43,248 nucleotides of DNA from the NCBI GenBank assembly GCA_012271135.1, contig JAAXGZ010000141.1:1-43248 (forward strand). The letters are read 5' to 3'. The translations under genes were made by a program, and so were the position numbers. The notes beneath the pieces were generated by a model. That model had not been told where the DNA came from and did not search any database. It saw only the letters and a list, made by a program, of their open reading frames with translations. Numbering within the stretch: the first letter of the stretch is position 1; every line of letters begins with the position of its first letter. Below, one piece after another: positions 16,294 to 24,325 of this stretch. This DNA comes from Caldilineales bacterium. Its GTDB lineage: Bacteria > Chloroflexota > Anaerolineae > Caldilineales > Caldilineaceae.

Positions 16294-18741
16294 TCAGTCT
16301 CCGCCGACCGCACGCCTGGCCCGCGCGGCCCGTCCGGTCAGGTAGGCTGCCGCCCGATTTGCCTGGTGCCGCAGCCAGGCGGCGCGCAGGGGTGCCTGAA
16401 TCTCTCGCCAACTGCGTTCGGCCGCCAACTCGTCCGGGGTGCTGAACTGCCCCGGGCGCAGGGGCGCGAACCGCAGCCGCGTGTAGGCCTTGCCGATCTG
16501 CCGGATGCCGGCTGCGGCCGCAGGGATGTGTCGCGCAAGGATGCCCGTGCGCTCCATCGGTGTGGCAGTCGGAAGAACCGGCAGTTCCAGCGAGCGCGCC
16601 CACCTGAGCAGGTTGCGGTACATGCCGTTCAGACGGTGATCGACCAGGGGATCCGATTCATCGCCGACGCGCCGACCACGCAGGGCCAGTATGGCCAGCA
16701 CGACGAGAGCGGCAGCACCTGCGGCCAAGGGCACATAGGGCCGGGCCCGGTCGTAAGGCGTGGTCAGCATCGGACCGGTTGGATCCGGGTTGAAGGCCTC
16801 GTCATCCAGGAGACCCTCTTCCGGCAATTGCCCGGGCGGATCCTCGGGCGGTCCGTCCCGGGCTGGTTCCGATTCCGGTCTTGACTGCAGGGCGGCCGGT
16901 TCCGGAGCACCACCCGGCGCGCGCACCAGCTCGCTTTCGCCGGCGGTAGGTTCGAACTCGATCCACCCCAGGCCGGGGAAGAACACCTCCACCCACGAGT
17001 GGGCATCCTCGCCGGTGACCAGGAACGATTCGGTTTCAGGTTCCCAGGTTCCTTCGGCATAGCCCGCGGCCAGCCGTGCGTGGATGCCCAGGGATCGGAG
17101 CATCAACACCATGGCGGTGGCGTAGTAGTCGCAGTAGCCGCGCTGGATGTCGAACAGGAACCAGCTGACCGGATCCGTGTCCGGGGGAGGCGACGGGATG
17201 GACTCGTCGTAGGCATAGCGGCGCAGCGCAGCCTCGATCGCCTTGGCTTGGGCATATCGACTGTCGGCCCCGGCCGTGACCAGACGCGCCATGTCGGCGA
17301 TGCGGACATCAAGGTTCTCCGGCAATTGCAGATACCGGTCGTCCAGACGCGCGGGCACGCGGGCATCTGCCTGGGCCAGGTCCCACTGGGTCACATCCGG
17401 TAGCGAGGACACCAGTTGATACTCCGTGCCGGGCTCCAACCGCGTGGCGGATCGAAGGTGTTGCAGTTCCCAACGGTCGGGAGCCTCCTCCGGTCCGGCT
17501 TCAGTGATTGCGCCGTCCGGCAGCGGGAAGGTTGCGCCCGGCCACGCCTCGTAGTTGGCCACTACCGGCAGCGACAACTGCCGGATGTCGGCGGCGCCCA
17601 GGACGACATGGCCCAAGTCGCTCAGTGGCGTCACGGTCTGGATGCGCTGGTTGCGCAGCCGCCAATCAGTCGCCGGAAACGTCCGGAGGGCGGGAAGCCG
17701 GACCCGTTCCGTGCCGGTGCTCAGCCAAGTGCCCTCCTCATAGCTGTCATAGATGTTGGCGCGCCAGTACCGTCCGTCCACCGTTTCCACGCGCATGACC
17801 GGTTGCTGGCTGGAATTGCGGGGACCGCCCAGCGACAGGGAGGCATCGAATGCCGAATCGCCCGGGCGCATCTGCCTGCGCACACCCTGGTTCCAGTCGC
17901 TCATCTGGTTCGTGACGGATTCCCAGACTTGGCTGGCGGGTTCCAGCAGGAGACTGAGGCGGGGCAGCGCACCCAGGCCGGGGACCGCCCAGGCAACCCC
18001 CACCACCAGCACGCTGAATAACAGGCCGTTGCGCATCAGGTCGAAGACCATGTCCTGACTGAAGCGCACCCGTTCGCGCGCCCACTGCTCCTGCAGCCGT
18101 GTCAAATGCGCATTGGTGAGGAGCAGCAACGCCGTGAACAGGAAAAAGATGTAGATTGCAGTCAGGGGTTCCGGCGAGTAGTACGTATTGACGGAGGCCA
18201 CCACGCAGGCTGTCAGCGTCGCACTCCAGGATTGCCTGTAGCGCAGGGATGTCCACACGCCGAAGTAGGCAATCCACCAGAGCAGCCAGGCCATGTTCAG
18301 CAGAAAGACCATGTTGAGGCTTACCGGCCGTCCCGCCAGGATGGCCTGGAACCAGTCGCCCCACTGGTCCAGCAGGAAATAGGCCCGGGCCTGCATCAGC
18401 GTGCGACCCTGGATGACCATGCCCTCGACATTGGCCTCGGGGATGGTACTGCCCACCAGCAGTACGGCAAACGAGAAACTGGACAGCAATCCGAAACCGG
18501 CCATCGTCAACGGGCCGGTCCGGGACCAGGTTGCGGCCACTCCGCAGAGCAGAGCGCTGGCGGTTGTGGTCAGAAACACCCCCGACCCGGTCAGTGTCCA
18601 TTGGGCCGCCGTGAAGAGCAGCGCCATGGTCAGGTACACGGTGCACAGCAGGGCCGTGTGCAAACCGGCGCCGTTGGCGGGCACGAAGTGCCGGCGCGCC
18701 GGCAAGGCCGGCACTTGAGCGGTCAGGCTGCGAACCGACAT
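16294..18741 (-). CDS. TgpA-like membrane transglutaminase (DUF3488/transglutaminase-like/DUF4129)
   Basis: The 815-residue integral membrane protein has about six hydrophobic segments in residues 25-270, an extracytoplasmic region with a transglutaminase-like papain fold, one further membrane segment near residue 690 and a cytoplasmic DUF4129-like tail. The catalytic Cys is in RGYCDYYATAMV (Cys537) and the His in DAHSWVEVFFPG (His581); the third residue is Glu597 in EFEPT where Asp is usual. TgpA of Pseudomonas aeruginosa is essential and periplasmic, but its substrate is not known. The start ATG 18741 shares its A with the TGA of the upstream gene (TGATG), implying coupling. An open extension upstream to 19002 lies inside that neighbour and is rejected. 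In many bacteria such genes sit with MoxR ATPase/DUF58 genes; here that pair is not visible. Confidence 0.88.
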   Translation of the reverse strand: MSVRSLTAQVPALPARRHFVPANGAGLHTALLCTVYLTMALLFTAAQWTLTGSGVFLTTTASALLCGVAATWSRTGPLTMAGFGLLSSFSFAVLLVGSTIPEANVEGMVIQGRTLMQARAYFLLDQWGDWFQAILAGRPVSLNMVFLLNMAWLLWWIAYFGVWTSLRYRQSWSATLTACVVASVNTYYSPEPLTAIYIFFLFTALLLLTNAHLTRLQEQWARERVRFSQDMVFDLMRNGLLFSVLVVGVAWAVPGLGALPRLSLLLEPASQVWESVTNQMSDWNQGVRRQMRPGDSAFDASLSLGGPRNSSQQPVMRVETVDGRYWRANIYDSYEEGTWLSTGTERVRLPALRTFPATDWRLRNQRIQTVTPLSDLGHVVLGAADIRQLSLPVVANYEAWPGATFPLPDGAITEAGPEEAPDRWELQHLRSATRLEPGTEYQLVSSLPDVTQWDLAQADARVPARLDDRYLQLPENLDVRIADMARLVTAGADSRYAQAKAIEAALRRYAYDESIPSPPPDTDPVSWFLFDIQRGYCDYYATAMVLMLRSLGIHARLAAGYAEGTWEPETESFLVTGEDAHSWVEVFFPGLGWIEFEPTAGESELVRAPGGAPEPAALQSRPESEPARDGPPEDPPGQLPEEGLLDDEAFNPDPTGPMLTTPYDRARPYVPLAAGAAALVVLAILALRGRRVGDESDPLVDHRLNGMYRNLLRWARSLELPVLPTATPMERTGILARHIPAAAAGIRQIGKAYTRLRFAPLRPGQFSTPDELAAERSWREIQAPLRAAWLRHQANRAAAYLTGRAARARRAVGGD

Positions 18742-20795
18742 CAGACGGCAGCCTGTTCCCGCTTCCTGGAGGCAGGCATCGCAGTCAGCAGCCGACCCAT
18801 GCCCACAGCCGCAAAGGACACTGCCGCGGCCGTCCATATCAGAGCCAGTCCAAGGCGCAGTAGGTCCGGGTTCCTTCTTGTCCGCGTGGCCTGGACGAGC
18901 GGTTTCAGCCGACTGCCGAGCCACACGGTGTCGTCGGTGGAAATGCCGGTGCCGGCGTCCAGGCTCACCAGAACGAGGGTGTTCTCGGCCAAGGCTCGCC
19001 ACGCGGCCGCGGTGTTGGCCAAATGCCCCTGTCTAATCTTGCCGGCGGTGTCCGAAGTGCCGGCGCTCGCCAACTCGACAAGCCGATTGTCCAGGGATAC
19101 GGCCTTCGCTTCCCAAAAGCTGTACACCTCGGTCAAGTCCAGTGTGTAGTCCCAGCGCACCTGGCTGGCCACAAGGCCCGTGTTCTTGAGCTTGGACGGC
19201 CAGGAGGTCCTGAGGATTTGGCGTAGCAGCAGCCACTCGGAGTCGGGAGCCATCCGGTTGGCCATGCCTGCCGCCGCGTCGCTGTCCCTTACCGAAAGCT
19301 TGAGCTGAAGCCGATCGGTTTTCGGATGTACGGACTCCGGATCGCGGGTCGTGGACCAGTCCAGGGATGCGTCGTCGCCGACACTTGCCACCAGACGCTG
19401 GAGACTGGCCAATTCAATGTCGAGCCGGGATCGCTGGGAGGCCTCCGACCAGGCAATCAGGTCGATTGTGAGCCGTTGTGTGCCGGCAACGACATCAACG
19501 CGCCAGCCGGAGAAAAGGGGGATCAGTCTGGGGTCCGGCAACAGGCTGGGATCCAGGATGCCCTCTCCTTCCACGGCGACGGCTTCCGCAACTGCACCGG
19601 CATCCAACAGTTGCAGGGCTTGTTCCGTGGCGGTTTCCGCCTCGAGGCGGGCCACGCGGTCGGGATTGGCAAACTCCTCCGGGAGTTCCTCGAGCGCGGC
19701 CAGGGCTTTGTCAACCGCTGGCCAGTCCCCATTGAGGGTTGCCTGTCGAACCTTGGTGGTCAGTCCCTCCTCGATCCAGCGGATCAGTTCCTGCCTTTCC
19801 ACCGTCCGCTCCTCGGACAGGAGCGCCATGGCGGCGCGGGCATGGTTCAGGGCCAGGTCAAGGTAATGGCTGTCGGCCTGTCCACCACTGCCCGTGATCC
19901 GGGTACGGTACAGGCGAGCCAGTTCATAGTGGGCTTCTGTTGGTCGCTCCGCCATCGCCTCCAGAAACGCGGCCAGTGCCTGGTTGTAGTAAAGGTGCCG
20001 TTGGCCACCGGGTTCGTCCGATGCCGAGTACAGGGCGTGGAAGCCTTGCCCCAGGGCAATCCAGTCGCCTGTGGCCTCGGCTGCCCGAATGCCGTCCCAG
20101 GCAACCCGGTGAATGAACCGTATGGCCGGACCCTGCCACGGCAGGGTATTTTCCCAGTGCCAGCGGATTTCGTTCGGGTGCTCCTCATGGCCCTGTGGCC
20201 ACAGCACCTCGAGGTTGCGCGGCGAAGGCGTGAAGTCCGTGAAGATGCTGATGCGCGTGCTGTCCGGAGGTGTACTCCAATGCCTCAGTAGTTCGATCGG
20301 ATAGGCAACCGAGGGAAAGATGCTGGCGCTGCCGGTGAGTTCGTAGGATAGTTCCAGTTCAACGCGTTCATCCGGCGCCAGCACCATGACGGCGGATGTT
20401 GGGTTGCCCGCAACCTGCACAAACGGCCAGAGGGCCCCGCCGCGTTTCAGGACCGGTGGTCCCGTCAGGAACAGAACCTCGGCAGGAGTTTCCGAGGCGG
20501 GTTGGATGTGGAGCGTCAACTCGGTGGGTTCGGCTTGTTTGTTGTGGAGCTGGTACGAGGCGACCACGGTGCGGATTGTTTCGTAGCTGAAGGATTGGTC
20601 GATGCGGATTTCGGCCACGTGGGCCAGCACCTGAATGCCCGTGGGGTCGCGCGGCACCAAAAACAGGTGGCGAGCGCCGGCATGGCCTTGGGCCCGGGCG
20701 GGAGACGGCAGCCCTGCCGTCAGGCTGCAGGCCAGCAGGATTGCGACCAGTAGCCGTCCGTGAAGGGCCGGGAAGCCGAGTTGGGAAAGCTGCAT
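18741..20795 (-). CDS. Large exported protein of unknown function, partner of the TgpA-like gene
   Basis: I do not recognise the family. The 684-residue product starts with a good Sec signal peptide (MQLSQLGF..., hydrophobic LLVAILLACSLTAG, cleavage likely at ARA-QG). An N-terminal beta-rich region of about 230 residues (strands with HIQPA, LELSYELTG) is followed by a helical repeat-like stretch (residues about 270-420, Ala/Leu/Glu rich, TPR-like) and a mixed domain, then one C-terminal membrane helix (LALIWTAAAVSFAAVG) and a short basic tail. It would thus be anchored with its bulk outside the cytoplasm. It is directly coupled (TGATG) to the TgpA-like transglutaminase, so it may be its substrate, adaptor or regulator. 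The ATG at 20795 is chosen by signal-peptide position; ATG 20870 is in frame. Confidence 0.75.
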   Translation of the reverse strand: MQLSQLGFPALHGRLLVAILLACSLTAGLPSPARAQGHAGARHLFLVPRDPTGIQVLAHVAEIRIDQSFSYETIRTVVASYQLHNKQAEPTELTLHIQPASETPAEVLFLTGPPVLKRGGALWPFVQVAGNPTSAVMVLAPDERVELELSYELTGSASIFPSVAYPIELLRHWSTPPDSTRISIFTDFTPSPRNLEVLWPQGHEEHPNEIRWHWENTLPWQGPAIRFIHRVAWDGIRAAEATGDWIALGQGFHALYSASDEPGGQRHLYYNQALAAFLEAMAERPTEAHYELARLYRTRITGSGGQADSHYLDLALNHARAAMALLSEERTVERQELIRWIEEGLTTKVRQATLNGDWPAVDKALAALEELPEEFANPDRVARLEAETATEQALQLLDAGAVAEAVAVEGEGILDPSLLPDPRLIPLFSGWRVDVVAGTQRLTIDLIAWSEASQRSRLDIELASLQRLVASVGDDASLDWSTTRDPESVHPKTDRLQLKLSVRDSDAAAGMANRMAPDSEWLLLRQILRTSWPSKLKNTGLVASQVRWDYTLDLTEVYSFWEAKAVSLDNRLVELASAGTSDTAGKIRQGHLANTAAAWRALAENTLVLVSLDAGTGISTDDTVWLGSRLKPLVQATRTRRNPDLLRLGLALIWTAAAVSFAAVGMGRLLTAMPASRKREQAAV

Positions 20796-20954
20796 GACTT
20801 GTGGTTGGAACGATCGCCGGGTGGGACGCGGTGGGGAAACGCAGGGATGTACCCTAAAATCACGCACCATCGTCGGACAGGCAAGGTGCTCCTGGTGCTC
20901 GCTCGCGTGCTACGGGAATGCGCTGCCGATTGTAATCCGCTCCGAGGCTCTTTT

Positions 20955-21257
20955 GTGTTCAAGTTCCTGATGTCCTGGGATATCCGGCCCGGTCGCGAGC
21001 GTCCGTACGAGGAGTTTATGCTGCGGAACTTCCTGCCTGCGATCAAGAAGCTTGGTTTGGAGCCGAGCGATTTCTGGTACACGCTGTGCGGGGACTGCCG
21101 TCAAATCCTGATGGGCTGCACGATTCGAGATCGGGATGAGCTTTGTACCATCCTGGACAGCGAAACTTGGCGCAAACTGGAGAAGCAGTTGTCTACCTTC
21201 GTGGACAACTACACTTACAAGGTGGTTGTCTTGGACGAGGGCTCCTTTCAGATGTAA
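20955..21257 (+). CDS. Small conserved-looking protein, possible dimeric alpha/beta-barrel fold
   Basis: A 100-residue cytoplasmic protein with no named family that I can assign. It reads VFKFLMSWDIRPGRER, then an amphipathic helix (YEEFMLRNFLPAIKKLG), EPSDFWYTLCGD, a short strand pair and a C-terminal helix (WRKLEKQLSTFVDNY) followed by a strand. The strand-helix-strand-strand-helix-strand pattern is like small ferredoxin-like/ABM-type domains, which is only a guess. Start GTG 20955 is preferred because GAGG lies 8-11 nt upstream; the frame is open further 5' into the divergent promoter region. It precedes the DsbA-like lipoprotein gene by 117 nt and may share its transcript. Confidence 0.65.
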   Translation: MFKFLMSWDIRPGRERPYEEFMLRNFLPAIKKLGLEPSDFWYTLCGDCRQILMGCTIRDRDELCTILDSETWRKLEKQLSTFVDNYTYKVVVLDEGSFQM

Positions 21258-21260
21258 TTG

Positions 21261-21285
21261 GAAACCGACTCATGCGGCCGGTTTC
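21261..21285 (+). other. Stem-loop after the small protein gene
   Basis: GAAACCG and CGGTTTC form a perfect 7-bp stem around an 11-nt loop, starting 3 nt after the stop at 21257. There is no T-run, so if it ends transcription it does so weakly; it may instead protect the 3' end. Confidence 0.35.
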
Positions 21286-21374
21286 GACTACCATCATCCA
21301 GCGGCAGTCCGTACACCGACCATCCGGTCACGCCACCGACCCGACCGACGCCCACGCCTGCTCGAGGCGGTCCC

Positions 21375-23048
21375 ATGCCGCCAGTACTTTCGAGAATGTT
21401 TCGCATCCATCCCGCTGCCGCACGGTTCCATCGGGTCCGTTGGTTCGGACTCGCGTGTCTGGTTTTCCTGACCAGTTGCACGGCCGATCCGGCGGTGAGG
21501 GCCGTCATTGAAGAGGAACTGGCGGCGGCCTTCCAACAGGTGGAAGCGGTGCCCGCGACCGGGAGCCCGGCGGATGCCGTCCCGGAGCCGGTGGCCGAGG
21601 CGGCAGCGGCGGAGTCCGGCCATGCGGATGTGCAGGTGGGTTTTACGGACGACGGTTGGCCGTTCATGGGTTCGCCCGATGCATCGGTGGTGGTGACCGA
21701 GTATTCGGACTTCCATTGCCCGTACTGCGGGCGCCACGCCAACGAGACGTTGCCCAAGATGCGGACGGAACTGATTGAAACCGGCCTGATCCAGTACGTG
21801 GTGAAGGATCTACCCCTCGAAAGCATTCATCCTCAGGCACGGCTAGCCCATCGGGTCGCCTGGTGCATGGGACTGCAACACGTGGAGGCGTTTTGGTGGA
21901 TGCACGAAGCTCTGTACTCCACTCAGTCGCAGCATGCCCGCAACGGGGATCCCATTCCCTTCTTCGAGGCTCTGGCCGCCGGGTACAACGAACAGCCCGA
22001 CACGGACGCTACAGTGGACCTGGGGGCATTTTCGTCCTGTCTCCTCGATGTCACCAACGATGTGGACCAGCGCATCGACGAGTCGATTGCCAATGCCCTT
22101 GACATGGGTATCCAAGGCACCCCCACCTTTACCATTCATCTACGGGGAGATCCGGAACAGTACATGGTCCTGCGGGGCGCGCAACCCTACGAACGGTTCG
22201 CGGACGCCGTGTTCAATGCCGAACAGTACATAGTCGAGGGCGCCGGTGCCGATCCGGAAGAGGCTGACACCCCCGACTCGCTCCCGTTTTGGCTGTCGGC
22301 GCAGGGCTTGACGCCCCTGTTTTTGTGGGGCCATGTGGATGCCGAAGGTGCATCGACTGGCGCTTGGCACGGCTTGACGCAGGCGGGGGACTTCTTCAAG
22401 GGCTCACCGCTGGCCGAGGTTGTCGTCTTTGAATTCAGCGACTTCCAGTGTCCCTATTGCCAGGGACACACGGCAACAGTGCAGGAGGAACTCGATGCGG
22501 CCTGGGTCGACACGGGCCAGATCATGTGGATTTACAAGCATTTCCTGCTGGACAGTTCCCAATGGTCCGGCACTGCGGCCATTGCCACCATGTGCGCCGG
22601 CGTTCAAGGTCGCTTCTGGGATCTGCACCATCTGCTGTTTGAGGATCCCGCTGCCTGGAGCCATCGGGGCGTGGACGAGGCGCTGGACAACTTCGGTGCC
22701 ATCCTGTCGCAGACTGAGGCTGCCGACTGGCACCTGGCATCATTGCCGCCCGAGGTCGAGACGGGACACGCCCTGCTCGACGACTTAGCCGTGCTGCCGC
22801 TATCTTCACCGGCAGCCTTTGACGAGGAGGCCTACCAGGAGTGCCGTGCCAACACCGGCATGGATCTCATCGACATGTTCATGGCCCAGGTACAGGGGGT
22901 TGTGCGCGGCACGCCCACGTTTGTGATCTGGCATCGGGACTACGGTTTGCTGGCCCAGCCCATCGTGGGTGCGCTGCCGGTTGAACAGTTCCAGTCGGTA
23001 TTCGAGCAGATTTTCGCTCAGCTGGCCGCCCTTGAAGCGGCCGGATGA
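21375..23048 (+). CDS. Lipoprotein with two tandem DsbA-like thioredoxin domains
   Basis: Extracytoplasmic thiol-disulfide oxidoreductase of the DsbA/thioredoxin_4 type, duplicated within one chain of 557 residues. An N-terminal signal with lipobox LTSC (Cys35) anchors it to the membrane, followed by an Ala/Glu/Pro-rich linker. Domain 1 has EYSDFHCPYC (Cys115-Cys118) and the cis-Pro loop GTPTF; domain 2 has EFSDFQCPYC (Cys359-Cys362) and its own GTPTF loop. Both CxxC pairs and both cis-Pro loops are intact, so both domains should be redox active. ATG 21375 has GAGGCGG 4-10 nt upstream; ATG 21396 is an alternative. It is 65 nt before the selenoprotein-like DsbA gene, strongly suggesting a shared redox pathway. 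Whether it oxidises, reduces or isomerises substrates cannot be told. Confidence 0.88.
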   Translation: MPPVLSRMFRIHPAAARFHRVRWFGLACLVFLTSCTADPAVRAVIEEELAAAFQQVEAVPATGSPADAVPEPVAEAAAAESGHADVQVGFTDDGWPFMGSPDASVVVTEYSDFHCPYCGRHANETLPKMRTELIETGLIQYVVKDLPLESIHPQARLAHRVAWCMGLQHVEAFWWMHEALYSTQSQHARNGDPIPFFEALAAGYNEQPDTDATVDLGAFSSCLLDVTNDVDQRIDESIANALDMGIQGTPTFTIHLRGDPEQYMVLRGAQPYERFADAVFNAEQYIVEGAGADPEEADTPDSLPFWLSAQGLTPLFLWGHVDAEGASTGAWHGLTQAGDFFKGSPLAEVVVFEFSDFQCPYCQGHTATVQEELDAAWVDTGQIMWIYKHFLLDSSQWSGTAAIATMCAGVQGRFWDLHHLLFEDPAAWSHRGVDEALDNFGAILSQTEAADWHLASLPPEVETGHALLDDLAVLPLSSPAAFDEEAYQECRANTGMDLIDMFMAQVQGVVRGTPTFVIWHRDYGLLAQPIVGALPVEQFQSVFEQIFAQLAALEAAG

Positions 23049-23113
23049 CGAATTTCAGCGGCAAAGTACTGTCCTTAGAATCTCACTAGGTTTTTTCATC
23101 GGGAGCAATTCAA

Positions 23114-24019
23114 GTGGACGATTTCCTTCCTGAAAGGCAGGCAAGCGGAGAGTCCGGTACACAAGTCTCGGCCGGGCACGCGAAGTTCGCCTTCCTGTTG
23201 GCAGTCCTGCTGTGTACGGCGCTGATTGCAGTTGGCTGCGAGACCGGTTCCGCGCCCATGGCCGAGGCCGAGGATGACGCCGCGGTTCCGGAGGCGGCCG
23301 CCGCGGAGCAGGAGGGTGAAGCTGCCGCAGCCCGCGAACCGGCAGCCGAGGAGGCCGCCGTCCCCGAGGAGAGTTCGGAACCGGCGGCGTCCGCGGAAGT
23401 TGCGGAGGCTGAACCCGAGCCTGCGTCGGATCCGGAACCCGCACCGGACGAGGCCGTGGTGGAGGAACCCCCGGACTGGACCACGCATGCCTTTGTGGAC
23501 GGGGGCTACTACGTCCTGGGCAATCCGGAGGCAGAGGTGTCCATATTGGATGCCGGGGATTTCCTGTGAGGAGCGTGTGCCTCGCACGTGTTGCGAGTGG
23601 AACCCCTTCTGATTGAGAACTATGTGGCTGCCGGAACCGTGAACCTGCGCTTCAACCACGTGTTGGACCACGGCGGGGCCAGCGAACGGGCATCGGCGGC
23701 GGCCGAGTGTGCCGGTCAGCAGGATCCGTACAGTTTCTGGACCATGCACAACCATCTGTTCCGGAACCTCAGCAGCCTGTTCAGCGCCAATGTTGACACC
23801 TATGTCGGATACGCCAATGGCTTGGGGCTGGACGCGGACGCCTTCGGCAGTTGCATGGCGGATCCCGCCATCCTGGACAAGATCAGGGCCCAGCATGGCT
23901 ATCGGACCAACGAACTGAACATACGGCGCCGGCCCGCCTTCCTGATCAACGACAGCGTCTATCAGGGCGGGCTGCCGTTCGACGCGTTTGAGCGCGCCAT
24001 CGCGGAGGCCATGAACTGA
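23114..24019 (+). CDS. DsbA-like lipoprotein with in-frame TGA, candidate selenoprotein
   Basis: Read with TGA 23567-23569 as selenocysteine, this is one 301-residue protein: a basic/polar N-terminus, hydrophobic FAFLLAVLLCTALIAVGC (lipobox-like Cys42), an Ala/Glu/Pro-rich linker to about residue 118, then a thioredoxin-fold domain. The TGA (residue 152) falls at the first position of the redox motif: DAGDFL-U-GAC-ASHVL, with Cys155 kept. The adjacent gene has DFH-CPYC and DFQ-CPYC at the same place. The domain continues through FNHVLDHGG, AAECAGQQDPYSFW and the cis-Pro region RRRPAFLIND. Start is GTG 23114 with GGGAG about 8 nt upstream. Alternatives: a nonsense mutation making a pseudogene, or two separate proteins; neither explains the exact position and the hairpin after it. 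Selenocysteine genes are not in the window. Confidence 0.72.
23570..23602 (+). promoter_or_regulatory. Candidate bacterial SECIS element after the in-frame TGA
   Basis: CTCGCA (23581-23586) and TGCGAG (23592-23597) form a perfect 6-bp stem closing a 5-nt loop CGTGT, with a possible seventh C-G pair past a bulged U. There are 17 nt between the TGA and the loop, and the second loop base is G followed by U. The published bacterial SECIS consensus asks for a loop of 3-14 nt with G among its first two bases, 16-37 nt from the TGA; all are met. SelB binding is inferred. Confidence 0.6.
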
Positions 24020-24024
24020 TATCC

Positions 24025-24055
24025 GGACCCCGAACCGGACTACGGTTCGGGGTCC
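24025..24055 (+). terminator. 13-bp perfect hairpin downstream of the selenoprotein candidate
   Basis: GGACCCCGAACCG and CGGTTCGGGGTCC pair perfectly around loop GACTA, starting 5 nt after the stop codon of the DsbA-like gene. This is the strongest hairpin in the window and its position fits transcription termination, although no T-run follows; it may need Rho or act mainly as a 3' stabiliser. Confidence 0.6.
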
Positions 24056-24118
24056 ATCCGGGTTCAACAGTGCCGATGTTGTCCATCCGGTCCGGTGCCG
24101 CGCCTTGGGGAGCATGGC

Positions 24119-24269
24119 GTGGCCGAGATCCGGCCCAACCTGCTGGTGGTCCTGTGCGACCAGCTTCGGCGGGATGCCCTGGGTGCCTTCGGTGACCCGA
24201 ACATCGCTACTCCGCACCTGAATTGTTTGGCCGGCGAGGGTGTTTTGTTCACCGGCGCGTGCTGTACAT
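24119..24269 (+). pseudogene. N-terminal remnant of a type I sulfatase
   Basis: About 50 codons read VAEIRPNLLVVLCDQLRR then DALGAFGDPNIATPHL and LAGEGVLFTGACCT, which is the start of an arylsulfatase (RPNILxxxxDQxRxDxLGxxGNPxxxTPNLDxLAxEGVxFTNAY). The first metal-binding Asp is kept, but the protein stops before the CxPSR formylglycine site. It is followed without any stop by about 19 unrelated codons and then the PhyH dioxygenase gene in the same frame, so the open frame from 24095 is a chance or real fusion. It looks like the scar of a deletion or recombination that removed the rest of the sulfatase. Confidence 0.75.
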
Positions 24270-24325
24270 TGATCGCCGACAGTCCGGCCGCCGATCGGCG
24301 GTACGGCCCTGACAACCACAGAGGT

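Noticed and set aside
18742..19002. N-terminal extension of the TgpA-like protein
   Set aside because: It lies within the coupled upstream gene in another frame; the TGATG overlap gives a better start.
23588..24019. Separate 143-codon gene starting at GTG 23588
   Set aside because: It would be a thioredoxin-fold fragment lacking its active site and signal peptide, in the same frame as the preceding lipoprotein; one protein with Sec fits better, though a pseudogene is not excluded.
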